A stretch of DNA of 64,000 nucleotides from assembly GCA_038496675.1 (NCBI GenBank), contig CM076663.1, positions 13,042,954-13,106,953 of the forward strand, given 5' to 3'. The notes beneath the pieces were generated by a model. It worked only from the letters and a program-made list of their open reading frames with translations. It was not told where the DNA came from and made no database searches. Below, in pieces: positions 1 through 12,529 of this stretch. Both the position numbers and the translations under genes were made by a program. The DNA is from Rachycentron canadum (lineage: Eukaryota; Chordata; Actinopteri; Carangiformes; Rachycentridae). Within the stretch, counting starts at the first letter, position 1. Every line of letters starts with the position of its first letter.

Positions 1-48
<48 letters not shown>
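1..48. repeat. (GA)n microsatellite
   Basis: Pure GA dinucleotide run that touches the left window edge, so its true length is unknown. Confidence 0.97.
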
Positions 49-50
<2 letters not shown>

Positions 51-752
51 TGGGTGTATATTCAGAGGGAACAAACTGTCAACTGTAGCAGGGACAAGTT
101 TTGTCAAATGAGACATTGAATAATCACACTTGGTAACACACACACACTCCATCAGTGCTTTGTGTTGGTGAAAAACCCAGTATCCCACAGCTAGGCTACA
201 AAACACATTGGTTAAGCCAATTACTTGTTGAAATCACAGAACACAGTGAGTTTATCATGTGTGTTTCTCAGAGCCTGGAAGATTGTCAGCGGCGGCACAG
301 ATTTATACCTAATGAACTCTCCTCATTTATCGACCCTACGGTCTCTCTCTCTTTGAGTTATCTATCCCTTGGGTTGTCATACTTTTATCCCTCACCTCTC
401 TATAGCTCCATTTATCTCTGCCTCTATTCATTTAGCCATTGATCTCTGCTCTATCCATCCTCCTGCGCTACCTACCTCTCCCTCTCCTGCATTAGTCATG
501 TTCTTGTTGTCTTCACTTTGCTGGATTGTTACTTATGCCTGTCAAGCCTGCTCAGCAACTTATCCTTAAAACTGGTTTATCTGTGTGTGTATGTGTGTGA
601 TTGAGCTGCACAGAAGAAGCTCAGCAGCTGCTGCATCATTTGTGTGCTCTTCCTGGCTTATATTGATTTCTATCATGATCTGAGAGTCCATAATGACACA
701 GAGATTGCTAACAAATAACATAATTACGGTCTATAGTCTACTCACAGGACAA

Positions 753-833
753 TTAGTTTTCTATTCCTCCACTATTTGCTTGTGCCAGTTTGTTTAGAGT
801 CACCAGAGCCTAGAAATCCTGAGATGGAGCATT
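753..833. repeat. 80-bp direct repeat, copy A
   Basis: Runs from TTAGTTTTCTATT through TGCTTGTGCCAGTTTG to CCTGAGATGGAGCAT. A second, slightly diverged copy lies at about 1060-1141 on the same strand. Confidence 0.8.
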
Positions 834-980
834 ATGTGCTGTTTGTACCACTTTCTCTTGAGATTTGAATACAGTTTCAGATTGAATCATCTCCATTTTC
901 ATGGATGAGTTGCTCCAAATATACATCTTTAGCGTGTTCATCTTGGCTAAAGTATGTATCATAAAAGCTGTTCACTCTAC

Positions 981-1052
981 AGAAAAGTAATCAGCAACCA
1001 TTTTGTTGTTATTGAGGTGATTTGATTAATCATTTCATTTTTCAAGCAAAAG
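981..1052. mobile_element. MITE-like fragment (teleost GATTAAT family)
   Basis: The stretch with TCAGCAACCATTTTG, a GATTAATCATTTCA core and TTTTTCAAGCAAAA resembles a widespread fish non-autonomous DNA element, probably hAT-derived, that I recognise by its GATTAAT-rich core. Related copies occur at 43100-43370 and 55325-55600. Family assignment is from memory. Confidence 0.5.
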
Positions 1053-1059
1053 TCAAGTT

Positions 1060-1141
1060 TTAGTTTTCTATTTTCCTTCACTTTTTGCTTGTGCCAGTTT
1101 GCATTGAGTCAACAGAGCCTGGAAATCCTGAGACAGAGCAT
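1060..1141. repeat. 80-bp direct repeat, copy B
   Basis: Same block as 753-833, offset by about 307 bases, differing by scattered substitutions and small indels. It follows directly on a MITE-like fragment (981-1052), so the duplication may be part of a larger decayed mobile element. Confidence 0.8.
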
Positions 1142-2671
1142 TTGTTTTTTCTCCAAATAAAAGTTGTGTTTACATTCAGTGTTACTAACCAAAATGTGTT
1201 GTGTCTATCCTTAATGTCTGACTAATGTGTTGAAACCATTTCCTTCCACATAACACTTTCTTTTTTTTTTTCCAGAAAAACTGTTGGTTTTTTTTTTTAA
1301 CATTTTGAAACCTACATTATTTACCCATGCTTGTATGCTGGCAGTCTTTTTCATCACTGCCATTGTTGGCACACTGGTGTGTTACCACAGTGTGTTAGCA
1401 CCACCTGAAGATCAGTGTGACTCTGAACCATTGGCAGACATGCATATTGCGTCACCCAAATGTGCATGCAAGTGCATCCTGGTGCTCGTCTACAACACAA
1501 GCAAATAGGGAGTTACTGTCTGTTGAATTACTAGTGGTCACAAATTCCACAGTAAATAATGTGATGTAAATAATAAATGGCTGCACACCTACAAAGTCAA
1601 TATTATCTAGATAATTAAATTAGTAGAAAAAGATTTTCAATTTTATTATGCTCAATACTTGCATAACTTGTAAAAATAACTTTGTGGTACAATGCACAGT
1701 GAGGGCAATAACTGATGCTCCTGTCAATTCAATGGCAGCATGAAAGGTTTACTTATTTACTTTTATTTTGTGAAAATTCTTATTACTGGACACAATCTCT
1801 GCATTTTTTGCACCTTCTACATCCATGTGACCAAGTGATTTTTTAAAAATACAAAAAATTTATAGTAACTTCATTAAAGACTGCAGTTTCTATCTTGCTT
1901 GCTGCTGAGGTAGGAGACAAATACATCACATGAGTAGGTGGCGAGGCAGGCGGCCGCTGATTTTGGTCTTCAGGTATCTTTTTCTGGATACAGATGATGC
2001 TGATTATACAGATGACACGCCCCAGACGACAGCGTGGACCAAGTTGATGGGGCTAAAAGTCGCTCTGTAGGAGGAGAAGCCATCCTTGTACAAGACTGAC
2101 TCATCCACACTCTAATCACAGCATTTATTTATTTTTTACTCAGTGAACATGCCATTAAAACACACACGCTGACTTTAGACACTGCTGCCCTTGTCATTGT
2201 CTTCACCAGCATGGCCGCCACAAAGGACTAATTTCTCTAAATAGAGGCTATTCTGCTTTATAATCCTTCCCCATTTCATGAGTCATTGGTTCCCCTCCCC
2301 CCTTGTCATTCCTATCATTGGTACAGTCCATAAATAGATACCTGGCTGCCACGGAGAGACCAAGCACCAAAATCATTTGAAATATAATAAAAGCATTTGG
2401 ATGTGTAAAAAAAGGCAGATTAGGAGGCAGGGAAGATAGGGAAAGAAAAATGGTGTTGTGTGGGTGGGTTAGCGGAGGGACAGAGGAGGCTAAGCAAGGA
2501 CAGGGAAGACAACATCCATAAACATATTTTTGCACGATAGACAAATGAATTATGCATACGTGAAGATTTTAATTATATACAGGACATCTGCATGTTGTTT
2601 TAGTCATAGTGTATTTGTTTGAGTTGGTTTCTTTCATAGTCAGCTAGCTTGTAAGATGAAAATGTACTACT

Positions 2672-2715
2672 TGTGTGTGTGTGTGTGGTGTGTGTGTGTG
2701 TGAGAGAGAGAGAGA
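2672..2715. repeat. (TG)n then (GA)n microsatellite
   Basis: A TG run interrupted once by GG passes directly into a GA run. Confidence 0.9.
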
Positions 2716-4385
2716 TCCACAAAGTGACATGTTGGAAGTGAAAGGTGAAACTATCTTCACCCCAAATTTGAGCACATGTTGTTTCTGCATGACAAGTGTG
2801 CACATAGAAGGACTTCTTCCTCTTTTTCTTTTTTCCCCAGCCGCTGTTACCAGACATACCAAACATGGACTCTTTTACAATCAAATGCCATTTCAGCCTT
2901 GTAAAGCAGTTTCTGAATGCAGCATAGACACTGCATTCCCTGCAGTGAAAACAGACTACTAGTCGAATACTGATAATTAATCAGACATGCTAAGAGACAG
3001 CGTTGAAAGCTTGTTGTTAGTCTCCGGTCAGTCTGCTGCATTATCTTAAACCTTCATGGTATTGGCCACAATGCAGAGTACCTACATCAGTAGGAAGACT
3101 GTAACTACCGGTTATTTTAATTACCTATCAATTTATAGATGTTTTTATTTATTTATAACTGGTTTATTAGTGAGTTTATTTATTTATAGAAAACAAAAGT
3201 AAAAGATTACCATAACAACTTCCTTGAGCCCGAAGTGAAGAATACCATTTGCTCTTTACATTTCACCGTCCAAACCAAAAGTTTCAAATGAGAACCAGTA
3301 TAGAGCCAGTAAATATTTTTAGCCACACTACTGACTAGGAATGACTGTTGATCTGTTGGGTGATTGCACAGTTGACCACTTTGGCTCAAAGTGAAAGCGA
3401 AACAGCTAAAAATAACTATTACATGGATTGCTATGAAGATTTGTAGAGATATTTATAGTCCCCCTGAGGGGAATCATGACTTTTCATCGAGTGACACCGG
3501 TAGGTTTTTTAGAGGAGGATGGGTGGGGGCAGGGCAGTTTGGTTTTCTTTTCATTTCACAATCTTCCAGTAGAGTCTTAGTCTTGGTGCTTCATTAGCAA
3601 CAAAATCTGTGTTCATTTCATCACAAGGGATAATTAATTGATTAGGAATGTGCATTGTTTCTTGATTACATGATTGATTATTCATAAGAGGAGAGAAGAT
3701 AGGGTAACATTGGAGGTTCAGTGGAAAAGACGCTACATGAATACAAGTTAAGTGTCTATAGGAGTAAAGACAAGAGGGAGGATGCAGACAGTCTAAGTGC
3801 TAAGATGACAGAAAGAGACATCAAAAATAACAAACAGGGATGGAGGAAGCAGAGCATTCATTTCACCATGAGTAAATATAAGCTATAGCACTTTTTTTTG
3901 TCTGTCTCCATTTAAAGATGTCTGAACTGTACAGCCTGTTCAACAAGCATCTAAATCTTCCTGTGCCACAGCTTTTTTTTCTCATCAGTGCTTCAACAGT
4001 GAAGCCAGCCAGGATTCTCTGTGTGGGTGATTTTCGATTTGCCAGCCTGAGTTGAGAATAGGTTAGGTGCTTGCTGCAGAGGTGTGTGTCTAGAGAGGAA
4101 TGAGAAGGAAACAGGAGGAAGGAGACACTTGTTTTTCTTTGTGGAGTATTGATGCCTGGAGCGTGTATGTTCACTGTGCACCACTGACGCTGCATTGTTT
4201 TCCACTTCTAATAGAACATTTTTATTAGGATATAAAACAATAGCTGGCTCGCAACATGAAGGGAGGCTCATTCAAGCTGTAATTGCTTTTGTATGAGTGT
4301 GCATGAGTATGTGCTCTTATATATTTGCTATGTATTAATTATTATTGTTACTGCATGTTTACAGTATTTTTTTTCTCTCTCTTAG

Positions 4386-4467
4386 GTAGAGGTGACTCCA
4401 CTGCAGATGAGGGAACATGTTGGCTATGGACCAAGGAGTGGTGGAGGAATGGCTGTCAGAATTTAAG
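4386..4467 (+). CDS. hycc1: hycc1 coding exon 1 (5' UTR end plus start codon)
   Basis: A T-rich tract and TTAG acceptor end at 4385. The exon has 31 nt of leader and then ATG at 4417, with A at -3. It encodes MLAMDQGVVEEWLSEFK, matching the conserved N-terminus of hyccins, and donor GTACTG follows at 4468. A second ATG, codon 4, has G at both -3 and +4 and could also be used. Because the exon begins with untranslated sequence, at least one noncoding exon must lie upstream; it was not located. Confidence 0.9.
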
Positions 4468-7400
4468 GTACTGCTTTACTCTGTATGTGCATGTGTGAAG
4501 AAAAAAAAAAAAAAGTTAAAAAACACGTGCCCAATATCTTTGTGCAGTATGAGCTCGGCTGCTGGATGTCTTCCACAGGGATAAACAAATGCTCTTTGAA
4601 GTGCTATATTCCCAGAAAATCACACGCTCCTACTCGAACATGATACTTGACTGCTACCAAAGCCCAGGCTTGGTAAGGTGTAATAATGAAGGAGCAGATG
4701 AGATTTTCCTGTGTGAACATATGATGACCCATCTGTCATCCACCCTCAGTCACATTGATCTGGTTGCATTTAGAGGTCAACGTCACTAACAGCTTCTGTA
4801 GACTAGAGTTGTTCCGATACCAATACTAGTATTAGAAAAGCCTCTGATAGTGGATTGGGAATTGGTGAGTATGCAAGTCTATGCACTGATCCCATATCTT
4901 GTCATGTATTGACATAGTTGTCCTAAAAATCATTTCTTTTTCGCTGCTCTAATATTGTAGCCTACGCAGGAAGTTGCACTGTGCAGCCGCTGGCAGCTAC
5001 TGTTATAGAGCAGCGAAGAAGAATTGATTTTTGATAAATGGCTCAACGTTAGTCATTAACTACAGTCTGAGTCTAGATCCAGATGTTGTCCTAATTGCCT
5101 GGACCTAAAAAATTCTAAATAGTTGAAAATAAGTAAATTACATTTTGATGAACTGCTTTTGTTTTAACAGGCACAGCTTTTCTAGCCTCATGGCACTGGT
5201 CAGGTGATGCTACTCAGCCAATTACTGCAACTTGTGTCAGTTAGAGATATATACGCACACAGTGAGAAGAGGTGCGAGCCAACACTTCAGCATATGACAG
5301 CTTGCAGTAGCAGACTATAACAGTTAAAATTACTTTTCCATATGTTGCCAAGTATGAAAAGCGCCAAAATGAACACTGTGAGCAGATGACTTGTATGTGA
5401 ACTTCAGACCTTATCACTTTCTGTCTCTGCAGCCTTGAATGTTGTAATTTTGTCACATTCTTCCGCCACTAACAGCAAATACAATATAATGGATTATGAC
5501 ATTGCTCACTCTTGTCAATTTTTATTTCACCCCACCACAGTCACAATAGTAGGCAGATATATTGCCTGAAAATGAAAAATATGTGTCCTGGACTTTATGT
5601 AGGCAATAAGTGCAAAGCCTAAACAGATTATATTTAGACAGATGTTTGGCTATTCTGTAGTCCTTTCTCAAAATGCCACACTGTGTGTTTTCCTGAGAAT
5701 ACTGGAAGGCCAGTATTCTGGTATAAATTAGTAGTGTATCAAACTTCAACTGTTTTTCAGACCCTCCCTGACAGTGCTGTGTCCACGTATGCCGCCTCAC
5801 TGAAAGACAAAGGTGCCCTGGTCCCCGCTCTCTACAAGGTCATCCGAGAGAACTACAGCGATGTATGTACACACACTGTAATACATTTATTCATGTAAAC
5901 ATTGGACATTTCAGGCTTACCACACAAACTTTGAACAACACTTTGAGTATTTAGTCATGTTTCCAGTGCCCATGACTGTTGGAAATTAGACGTACTCTGG
6001 ATTATTTTATGTTCCTTCTGTCTTGCTGTTCTTTTGGTTTATGACTGTCTGACTGTCACACGCCCTGTGTTTCCCATCCTTACATTAATGAGGAACCATA
6101 GCTGCCAAATACAAATTTATTACAATTGCAGTAGCAGTTGTTGCCTGCTGATTTTGGTAGATTGTTGTGATGTAACCATGTATGTGCATGAATTTTTGGT
6201 TATCTGTTCTACCCAGCTGTTGGAGCCAGTGTGTCACCAGTTGTTTGAGTTTTACCGAAGTGGTGAGCCGCAGCTGCAGCGTTTCACGCTACAGTTTCTG
6301 CCAGAGCTCCTGTGGAGCCTCCTGTCTGTCAGCGCAGCCAGAGACCCCCACACCTCCGGCTGCATCGAGGCCCTGCTGCTGGGCATTTACAACCTGGTAG
6401 GGGGGAGGATGAAGGTGGTGGCAGTTGTATGTGTGTGACCACATTCTTATGCCACATCTGATCCATTTTATTTATTATCAGTAAGAGAGCTGATCTTGAT
6501 GATAACAATAAAACCTCTCCAGTATGACATGCAAAATAAAGGAAAAATGTCCCTGATACTTAGGAAGTAGGTCACAGCTACACATAGATTGGCAGGAAAT
6601 ACAGGGTTGAAATAGGGGAATTGAAACACAGTGATATTACAAGTATACAAATCGGATCCGTTCTTCTTTCAAATGCCTTTGAACTCCCCATAGAGATGCC
6701 AGTGCTGGTAATTTATTAAAGTGTGTGTGTTAAGTCCTATTTCCTCCATTTTGGCTCTGGATGATATATTTATCAGCAAAGTGCAGTGTCTTCTAACTTC
6801 CTCTCGCAGAATAGGTCAGCTGTCACTCAACACACTCCCTGACTCCCATTAATCTTTTTGACATTAGCATGCCCACAGGGGACACCAAAACCCTGGAGTT
6901 TGTGGGAGCACTGTCACACAATACACACACACACACACACACACAAACAGAATGAGTGTGGAAAGTCAGCCCCTGAGGTCCACACACAAACACCCACACA
7001 TAACAGATGAGTGTGCTTGAAGAGATAAGCACACGCTCTTCAGAGTTTTATGACACACTTGGAAAAAAGCTTCTGCTTTTCTCACCCACAGAATTTATTT
7101 TCCTTTGCCTTCCTGTCTTTTACTTTTACAGGAAATAGTTGATAAAGATGGACAAAGTAAAGTGTTGTCTTTTACCGTCCCTTCCCTCTCCAAACCATCA
7201 GTATACCATGAGGTAAGGAGCAAGCACAACTGCACACAAATCTTTTAAATTGCTTGTGCAGAGATGTTCAATGTAATAACGTCATCTTACCACCTCCAGC
7301 CTTCAGCCATCGGCTCCATGGCCCTTACAGAAGGGGCGCTAGCCAATCACGGCCTGAGCAGGGTGGTGTACAGTGGGCCACACCTGCAGAGAGAGACCTT

Positions 7401-10400
7401 TACAGCACAGAACAGGTAAGAGGCTTGATGGGTGCTTGTGTTTAAAGTCTTTGCGATGGGTGGGGGACGTGGCAGCAGGGAGGAGACTGTGTGGTTTTAA
7501 AATGGGCAGGCTGTCAGTCTGCCTGCTTAGAGTTGGCAGCAGACACCAGCCAGCTGCTAAGATAGAAACAGACATGAAGGAGGGTGTGCAATCTGACAAA
7601 GAAACACTGACTAGTTTATTTGCCAAATGTGTTAAAAGGAAAAAGTTTCTGCACGTGTTGGACTATTGACATATTTTGTATGTATGTAAGTCTGTTATAT
7701 CAGACTTGTGTGGTGATGGTAAGTTTAGCTGCTGCCATGGCCAATTATTTTGTGTGCGGTGTGTTTATCTCAGTGATGGCCTGTGGCAGCTGTCTTTGTT
7801 TTGTTGCATTTGAAGTTGTTAGATGGTTAGGGTTTATCAAATTACCGTAATGAGGCTGTACTGCAGCCGGACACTGAAGGTCTTGGTGTTAAAAGTCCAT
7901 AACTTTTTTTTCCATACTTTTTTATCATACAGTTTCAGAGTGACTGGCTTGATAATTAAAAATAGCCGATAAATCTTTTATTTTTAGCTTAAAGAATAGT
8001 TGTTTGTCAAAAAACAAATCTCGCTGCTTTTTTTTAAACATCATGCAGTGATAAACTCTGCCTTTTTCTGGAGTGTTTGTATTGACAGTGTTGATAGAGG
8101 CATGACTGTCTGTGAAGTTCTGCTGTATAATGTTTTGCTTTGAATGTCATTTTGTGATTTGGTTGGAGGGGAAACATGCTATTTTAAGAGTGTGTTTATG
8201 TTGTTGAGATTTGAGGTGCTGACCTTCCTGCTGCTGTGCTACAATGCTGCTCTCAGCTACATGACCTCCACCTCCCTCCAGTCCCTCTGCCAACTCAGCT
8301 CCAGGTAAAACACAAACACATGTGCAGACATCTCAGTGTATCTTAACATGCAGTAGCAATGTATGCATCACCTTGTCATGAACCCTTGGGGAGTCAATGT
8401 GTGCACAACCACACACTAATTTCAAACTTTGTGACTTTTGTGTCACTTTCTATTTTTAAGGACACTACTTCCAATCACACTTTTGCAAGCTCTTGCTTAT
8501 CTGATCCTCTTATAGACTTTGCTGCCAGAGAGAGCCAAGATACTGCTATTTGGCAAAGAGCTGTGGTGTACACATATCCCAGCTCAGCCCAGTGATTTTG
8601 GTAATCTGCCAACTGCAGCTGAGCATTAGTCTGATAAGCACAGAGCTAAAGAGAAGTCGTCAGTTTTGATTTCCCCTTGACAGTTTGCTGTGGCGGCTGT
8701 ATACAGTGTGTATAGTGACGAGACACCTTTAGCAGTTGTTACCTCAGTTTTAGTTAATTCCTCTTTGTTGTATGAGATTGTTTGAGAATAATACACCATC
8801 TACTGTTTATGCTCTGAAGTTATTAAGTTATTAATAAATCATTATCCAGCATTCATTGTATGTAGTGTGCTTATGCTTTAGTGCATGTTTATCACTGTTA
8901 CTTTCTCATCATTTTACCATAGAGAAGTAAATTGTATTAATGGAGGTGCAGTTAAATGGCTCAGGGGAGTGGTTTCCCTGCTTGGAGCTTCCCTGTTTCG
9001 CTGATACAGACTTCCCTATTGGGTTTTTATTGGTTGTCCTCCAGGGTGTGTATATGCGGTTACCCACGGCAACAGATCCGGCGCTACAAAGGCATTAGCA
9101 CGCGGCTGACAGTCACGTCAGAGTTCCTGGTTCAGCTCATCACAGGGATACACTATGCCTTGTGAGTGTATACACATGCAGACCAACACAGCACAGCCTC
9201 AGTTTCAACAGATCAACGTTTCCAGCATGCTCAACACAAAATGATTGATCAACTGTCTCACCCAGTATCTACCAATATTACATGTCTGTGTATGTGCCTG
9301 TGTGTAGGTGTAATGGGGAAGTTGAACTGGGATCAAAAGCACTGGATGACGTACTGTATCGAGCTCAGCTAGAGTTGTTCCCTGAGGCTCTTCTGGTGGG
9401 TACAATAATGTTTTTCTGCAACTATCACATCTCCCTATGCTGTGTGTGTTTCTGAACCTACAGTGTGTGTGTGTTTCTGAGAGAGCATGTGATTTAGACG
9501 CACATGCTGGCTTGTGGTTTTGATTCGTGCACAGCACACTATGCTGTATTGTGTTGTTCTGTATGTGTATGCGTTTGTGTGTGTGTGTGTGTGTGTCAGA
9601 GCCTGCAAGCGGAGTGTAATCCCACTAGATTATTTACATGCTTTCCTCTCTGCTCCGTTAATCTTAAGTAATCCTTGAAGTCCAGGGAGTGGAGGATTGT
9701 ACCTAAGGTCACAGTATTACTACACAAGTCAAGGTGTACTCTGCCACAACAATCAAAATAGACAATCTTTGGATTCACATTAATAAGAATGGTGTTACGG
9801 TTTAAAAGAGATGTTTTAAAATAAACAGCCTTGTGGATGAATGTCATGAATTAGTGTTGATCAGTTTTGCCCAGTGTGTATTTTGGGTGTTTACTTGTTG
9901 CAGTGGAATGCACCAGGTGGCTGCTAGCTTAGCATAACTTGGTGACGTCTCCCTCATGAGACCAATGTGTTTGCAGCCGCACAGACAAAAGACATGTTGT
10001 GTGGTGATTATGATGCCGTCTACGTCATGATACCTACTCAGCTGTTACATGATCAAGTGCTGCTTGAGCAGAGGTTATTATATTTGGAATTGTGAAATAG
10101 TGTTATATAAAGTTAAGAACAAAGCCTTATTCGTTTGTTGTTTGTCTTATTTCACTAGTCTGTGTAACTCAAGCTTTAGTTGGTCCCTCTGCATAAATCT
10201 GGTAGAAATGGGATTATTGATCAGGTGTCATTGGTTCAGTCACATGATGTGAACCTCAGTCGGACTTAGTGGCATCAGTAATGCTGCTTTTGTCAACTGG
10301 CCAGTGCTTTTACATTTGGATCTTTTTAGCAAGAGTCTGCTTGGGCAAAGAAACAGAGATGCTTTTTTCTGTAGTTGTACTTGCTACACAATACTACTAT

Positions 10401-12529
10401 GTTGTCACTGATGCAAGTGCCCAGCAGGCAAAACTGTAAACAGACACTTTTTGTAAGTAACAGTTATTCAGAATGGACTACAGTGTTGTCATTTCACACT
10501 AACATTCAGCAGCTGATGGCTAGAGGATTAAAAAAAGCTCCAAAGCCAAAAGGCAAAAATGATAAACTATGTTAAACTAATAAAGAAAAAATATTTAAAG
10601 GGTGGAAATGATCAATTGTCAGTGGTGGCTAAACAGATAAAGATGAGTGTGGAACTAGCACAATAAATTGTAACAGTGTCTCAGTATGAACCTAATAAAG
10701 AAGCATAATGATTTCAGGTGCGATTTGATTTGATACACATCAGTGCCAGTAAAAAAGGGACATGAAGTATGGTCATTGAGTTTGTGTTTGCCCGCTGCAG
10801 TGAATGGTTGCTAACCTTTCACTGGTCTAATTCACTTCGTTATTGACTGAATGAGCCGCTGTCCCTCGAAAACTTAGTTGTGACAGTAATTAACAATGTT
10901 GTTGTGCTTCTCCTCGCCCTCAGGTGGGTAATGCCATCAAGTCGTCACTGCATGGCGCAGCACTGAAGAGTAACAACAAAGAGGGTGCACGAAGTATCCA
11001 GGTGGAGATTACACCCACCTCCTCCAGGATCTCCCGAAACGCTGTCACCTCACTCTCTATCAGGGGACACCGCTGGAAGAGACACGGTGAGACGCATACA
11101 CAGTGATAAAAAGCGCGATCTAGGGACATATCTATTGGAGGTCAATTCGCTCCCACACACACACATTTTTCTGTAAACATTTTGTAATCACGTTTTTGTG
11201 GGGGTAATAAGAAATGTAATAATGATGAACAAATCCATGCCAAAGGAGAGAGCAAGAGGTTTAAATCATCTCATTTCACTGTCCTACAGTCACTGTGTTG
11301 TCGTCATCCTTCATCTCCCATACCCTTTGATTGCATTTCCTCAACTTTTTAGCCAGTGTTCACCTCCTTAGAACTTCTTCATTTAAAACTATGACTTTCT
11401 TTCTGATCTGTCAGGATTTGCCCATATTAGTAGCAATACAGAGTCAGATGAGCATTCATGGTTTGAGAGCACTCAGAGAGATGCAGCCAGACAGAGAGAT
11501 TCAACGCAGCATATGAACCTAATTTGACAGATAGGAGAAGAGAGGAATCCAAAGAGCAGGTAGTGTATTCATAGTATAATGCTGATATAACACTTTTATA
11601 TTCAATATGTTGTGTTTTTATGTCGTTTCTCATAATATTTAGAGAGATATAAGTCTCTGTCATCATTGACTCTAAAGAGCACACAGTAAAAGACAATCTT
11701 CATGTGGAAAGGAATTACTAGAGCTTTTCTCTTTTTTTTCCCCCTATAGTACAGACAAGGCAGGTAAATTACAGCCTTCAACTAGTTTAATGAGTTGGTT
11801 TCATCTCAAGCCTAATTACCCTTTTTCATCTCATGGAGCCTGCTCATTGATGCCCCGAGCTGCTTGTTTATGCGTAAAGCTTTTGTTATAAGCAGATGAT
11901 GGAGGAAAATACTATTAAATATTAATACACATGTAGGGGCCAGTGGTGACCTAGTATGAAACGTGATTCCATTAAAATATTGTGTTCATATTCATCTCCA
12001 TATACCATGTATTTTGACCATGTGTTATGTTCTGATCAATATGATTTTTGTCTTTTTATTTTTCTGTCATTACATTGATTACCTCTGTGTGTCTTGTGTT
12101 ACTGTGGTCGTGTGTGCCTGTGCACATGGCCGTCTTTTTGTTTGTCATGCGTGCATGTGTGTTTGTCTTGTCTTGTGTGTGTGTATATATATGTCTATGT
12201 ATTGTCCCATTACCGCCCCACATGCTCCAGAGTCCCAGGAGGTGAGTGTAGACAGTGAGGCTGCGCTGGGGGGTGTGGCTATCCCCGAGATCAGTGTGAC
12301 AGGAGTGAGCGGCGAGCGAATGCCCAACGGAGACTCCCTAAGGCCACGTTCTGACGGTCGCACCCAGCCTGATGGCGACATGCTGGGCACCACCTCCGAG
12401 GTCAGCCTGGACCCCAGAGGTCATGACTCCTGTACGCGGGGTCAGGAGGTCAGAAGGCAGAAGTCTGTGAGGCGAATGGTGGAGAATGAGGGTTCTGGGT
12501 CAGCCTCCACAGGGAGGAGCCAGTACTAA
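4417..12529 (+). CDS. hycc1: hyccin, candidate short isoform with alternative last exon
   Basis: This uses the same first nine coding exons (994 nt) joined to 12231-12529, giving 430 residues plus stop. The exon 9 donor at 11087 leaves one base of a codon. Both 12231 and 13935 accept it in frame: the junction codon is GAG (Glu) here and GAC (Asp) in the long form. The alternative tail starts ESQEVSVDSE, is rich in Ser/Gly/Asp and ends in a basic stretch (RRQKSVRRM) and GRSQY. It lacks the DISEVDEG motif. An AATAAA at 12859-12864 could end the transcript. That the exon is used is inferred from an open frame, a good acceptor and codon-like composition; I cannot confirm expression. Confidence 0.6.

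Larger units (their letters stand above)
49..4385. other. upstream or intronic DNA of hycc1, no exon seen
   Basis: Only short ORFs without recognisable similarity. The stretch holds a duplicated block of about 80 bp (753-833 and 1060-1141), a teleost MITE-like fragment near 981-1052, and a TG/GA microsatellite at 2672-2715. It probably includes intron 1 of hycc1; the noncoding first exon was not identified. Confidence 0.6.

Noticed and set aside
12231..12241. An 11-base micro-exon using GTGAGT inside the alternative hycc1 exon
   Set aside because: Splicing it to 13935 would break the frame of the conserved tail.
11963..12529. A 188-residue open frame reading into the alternative hycc1 exon
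   Set aside because: Its first half is T/G-rich intron with no similarity. Only the part after the CTCCAG acceptor at 12230 fits hycc1.
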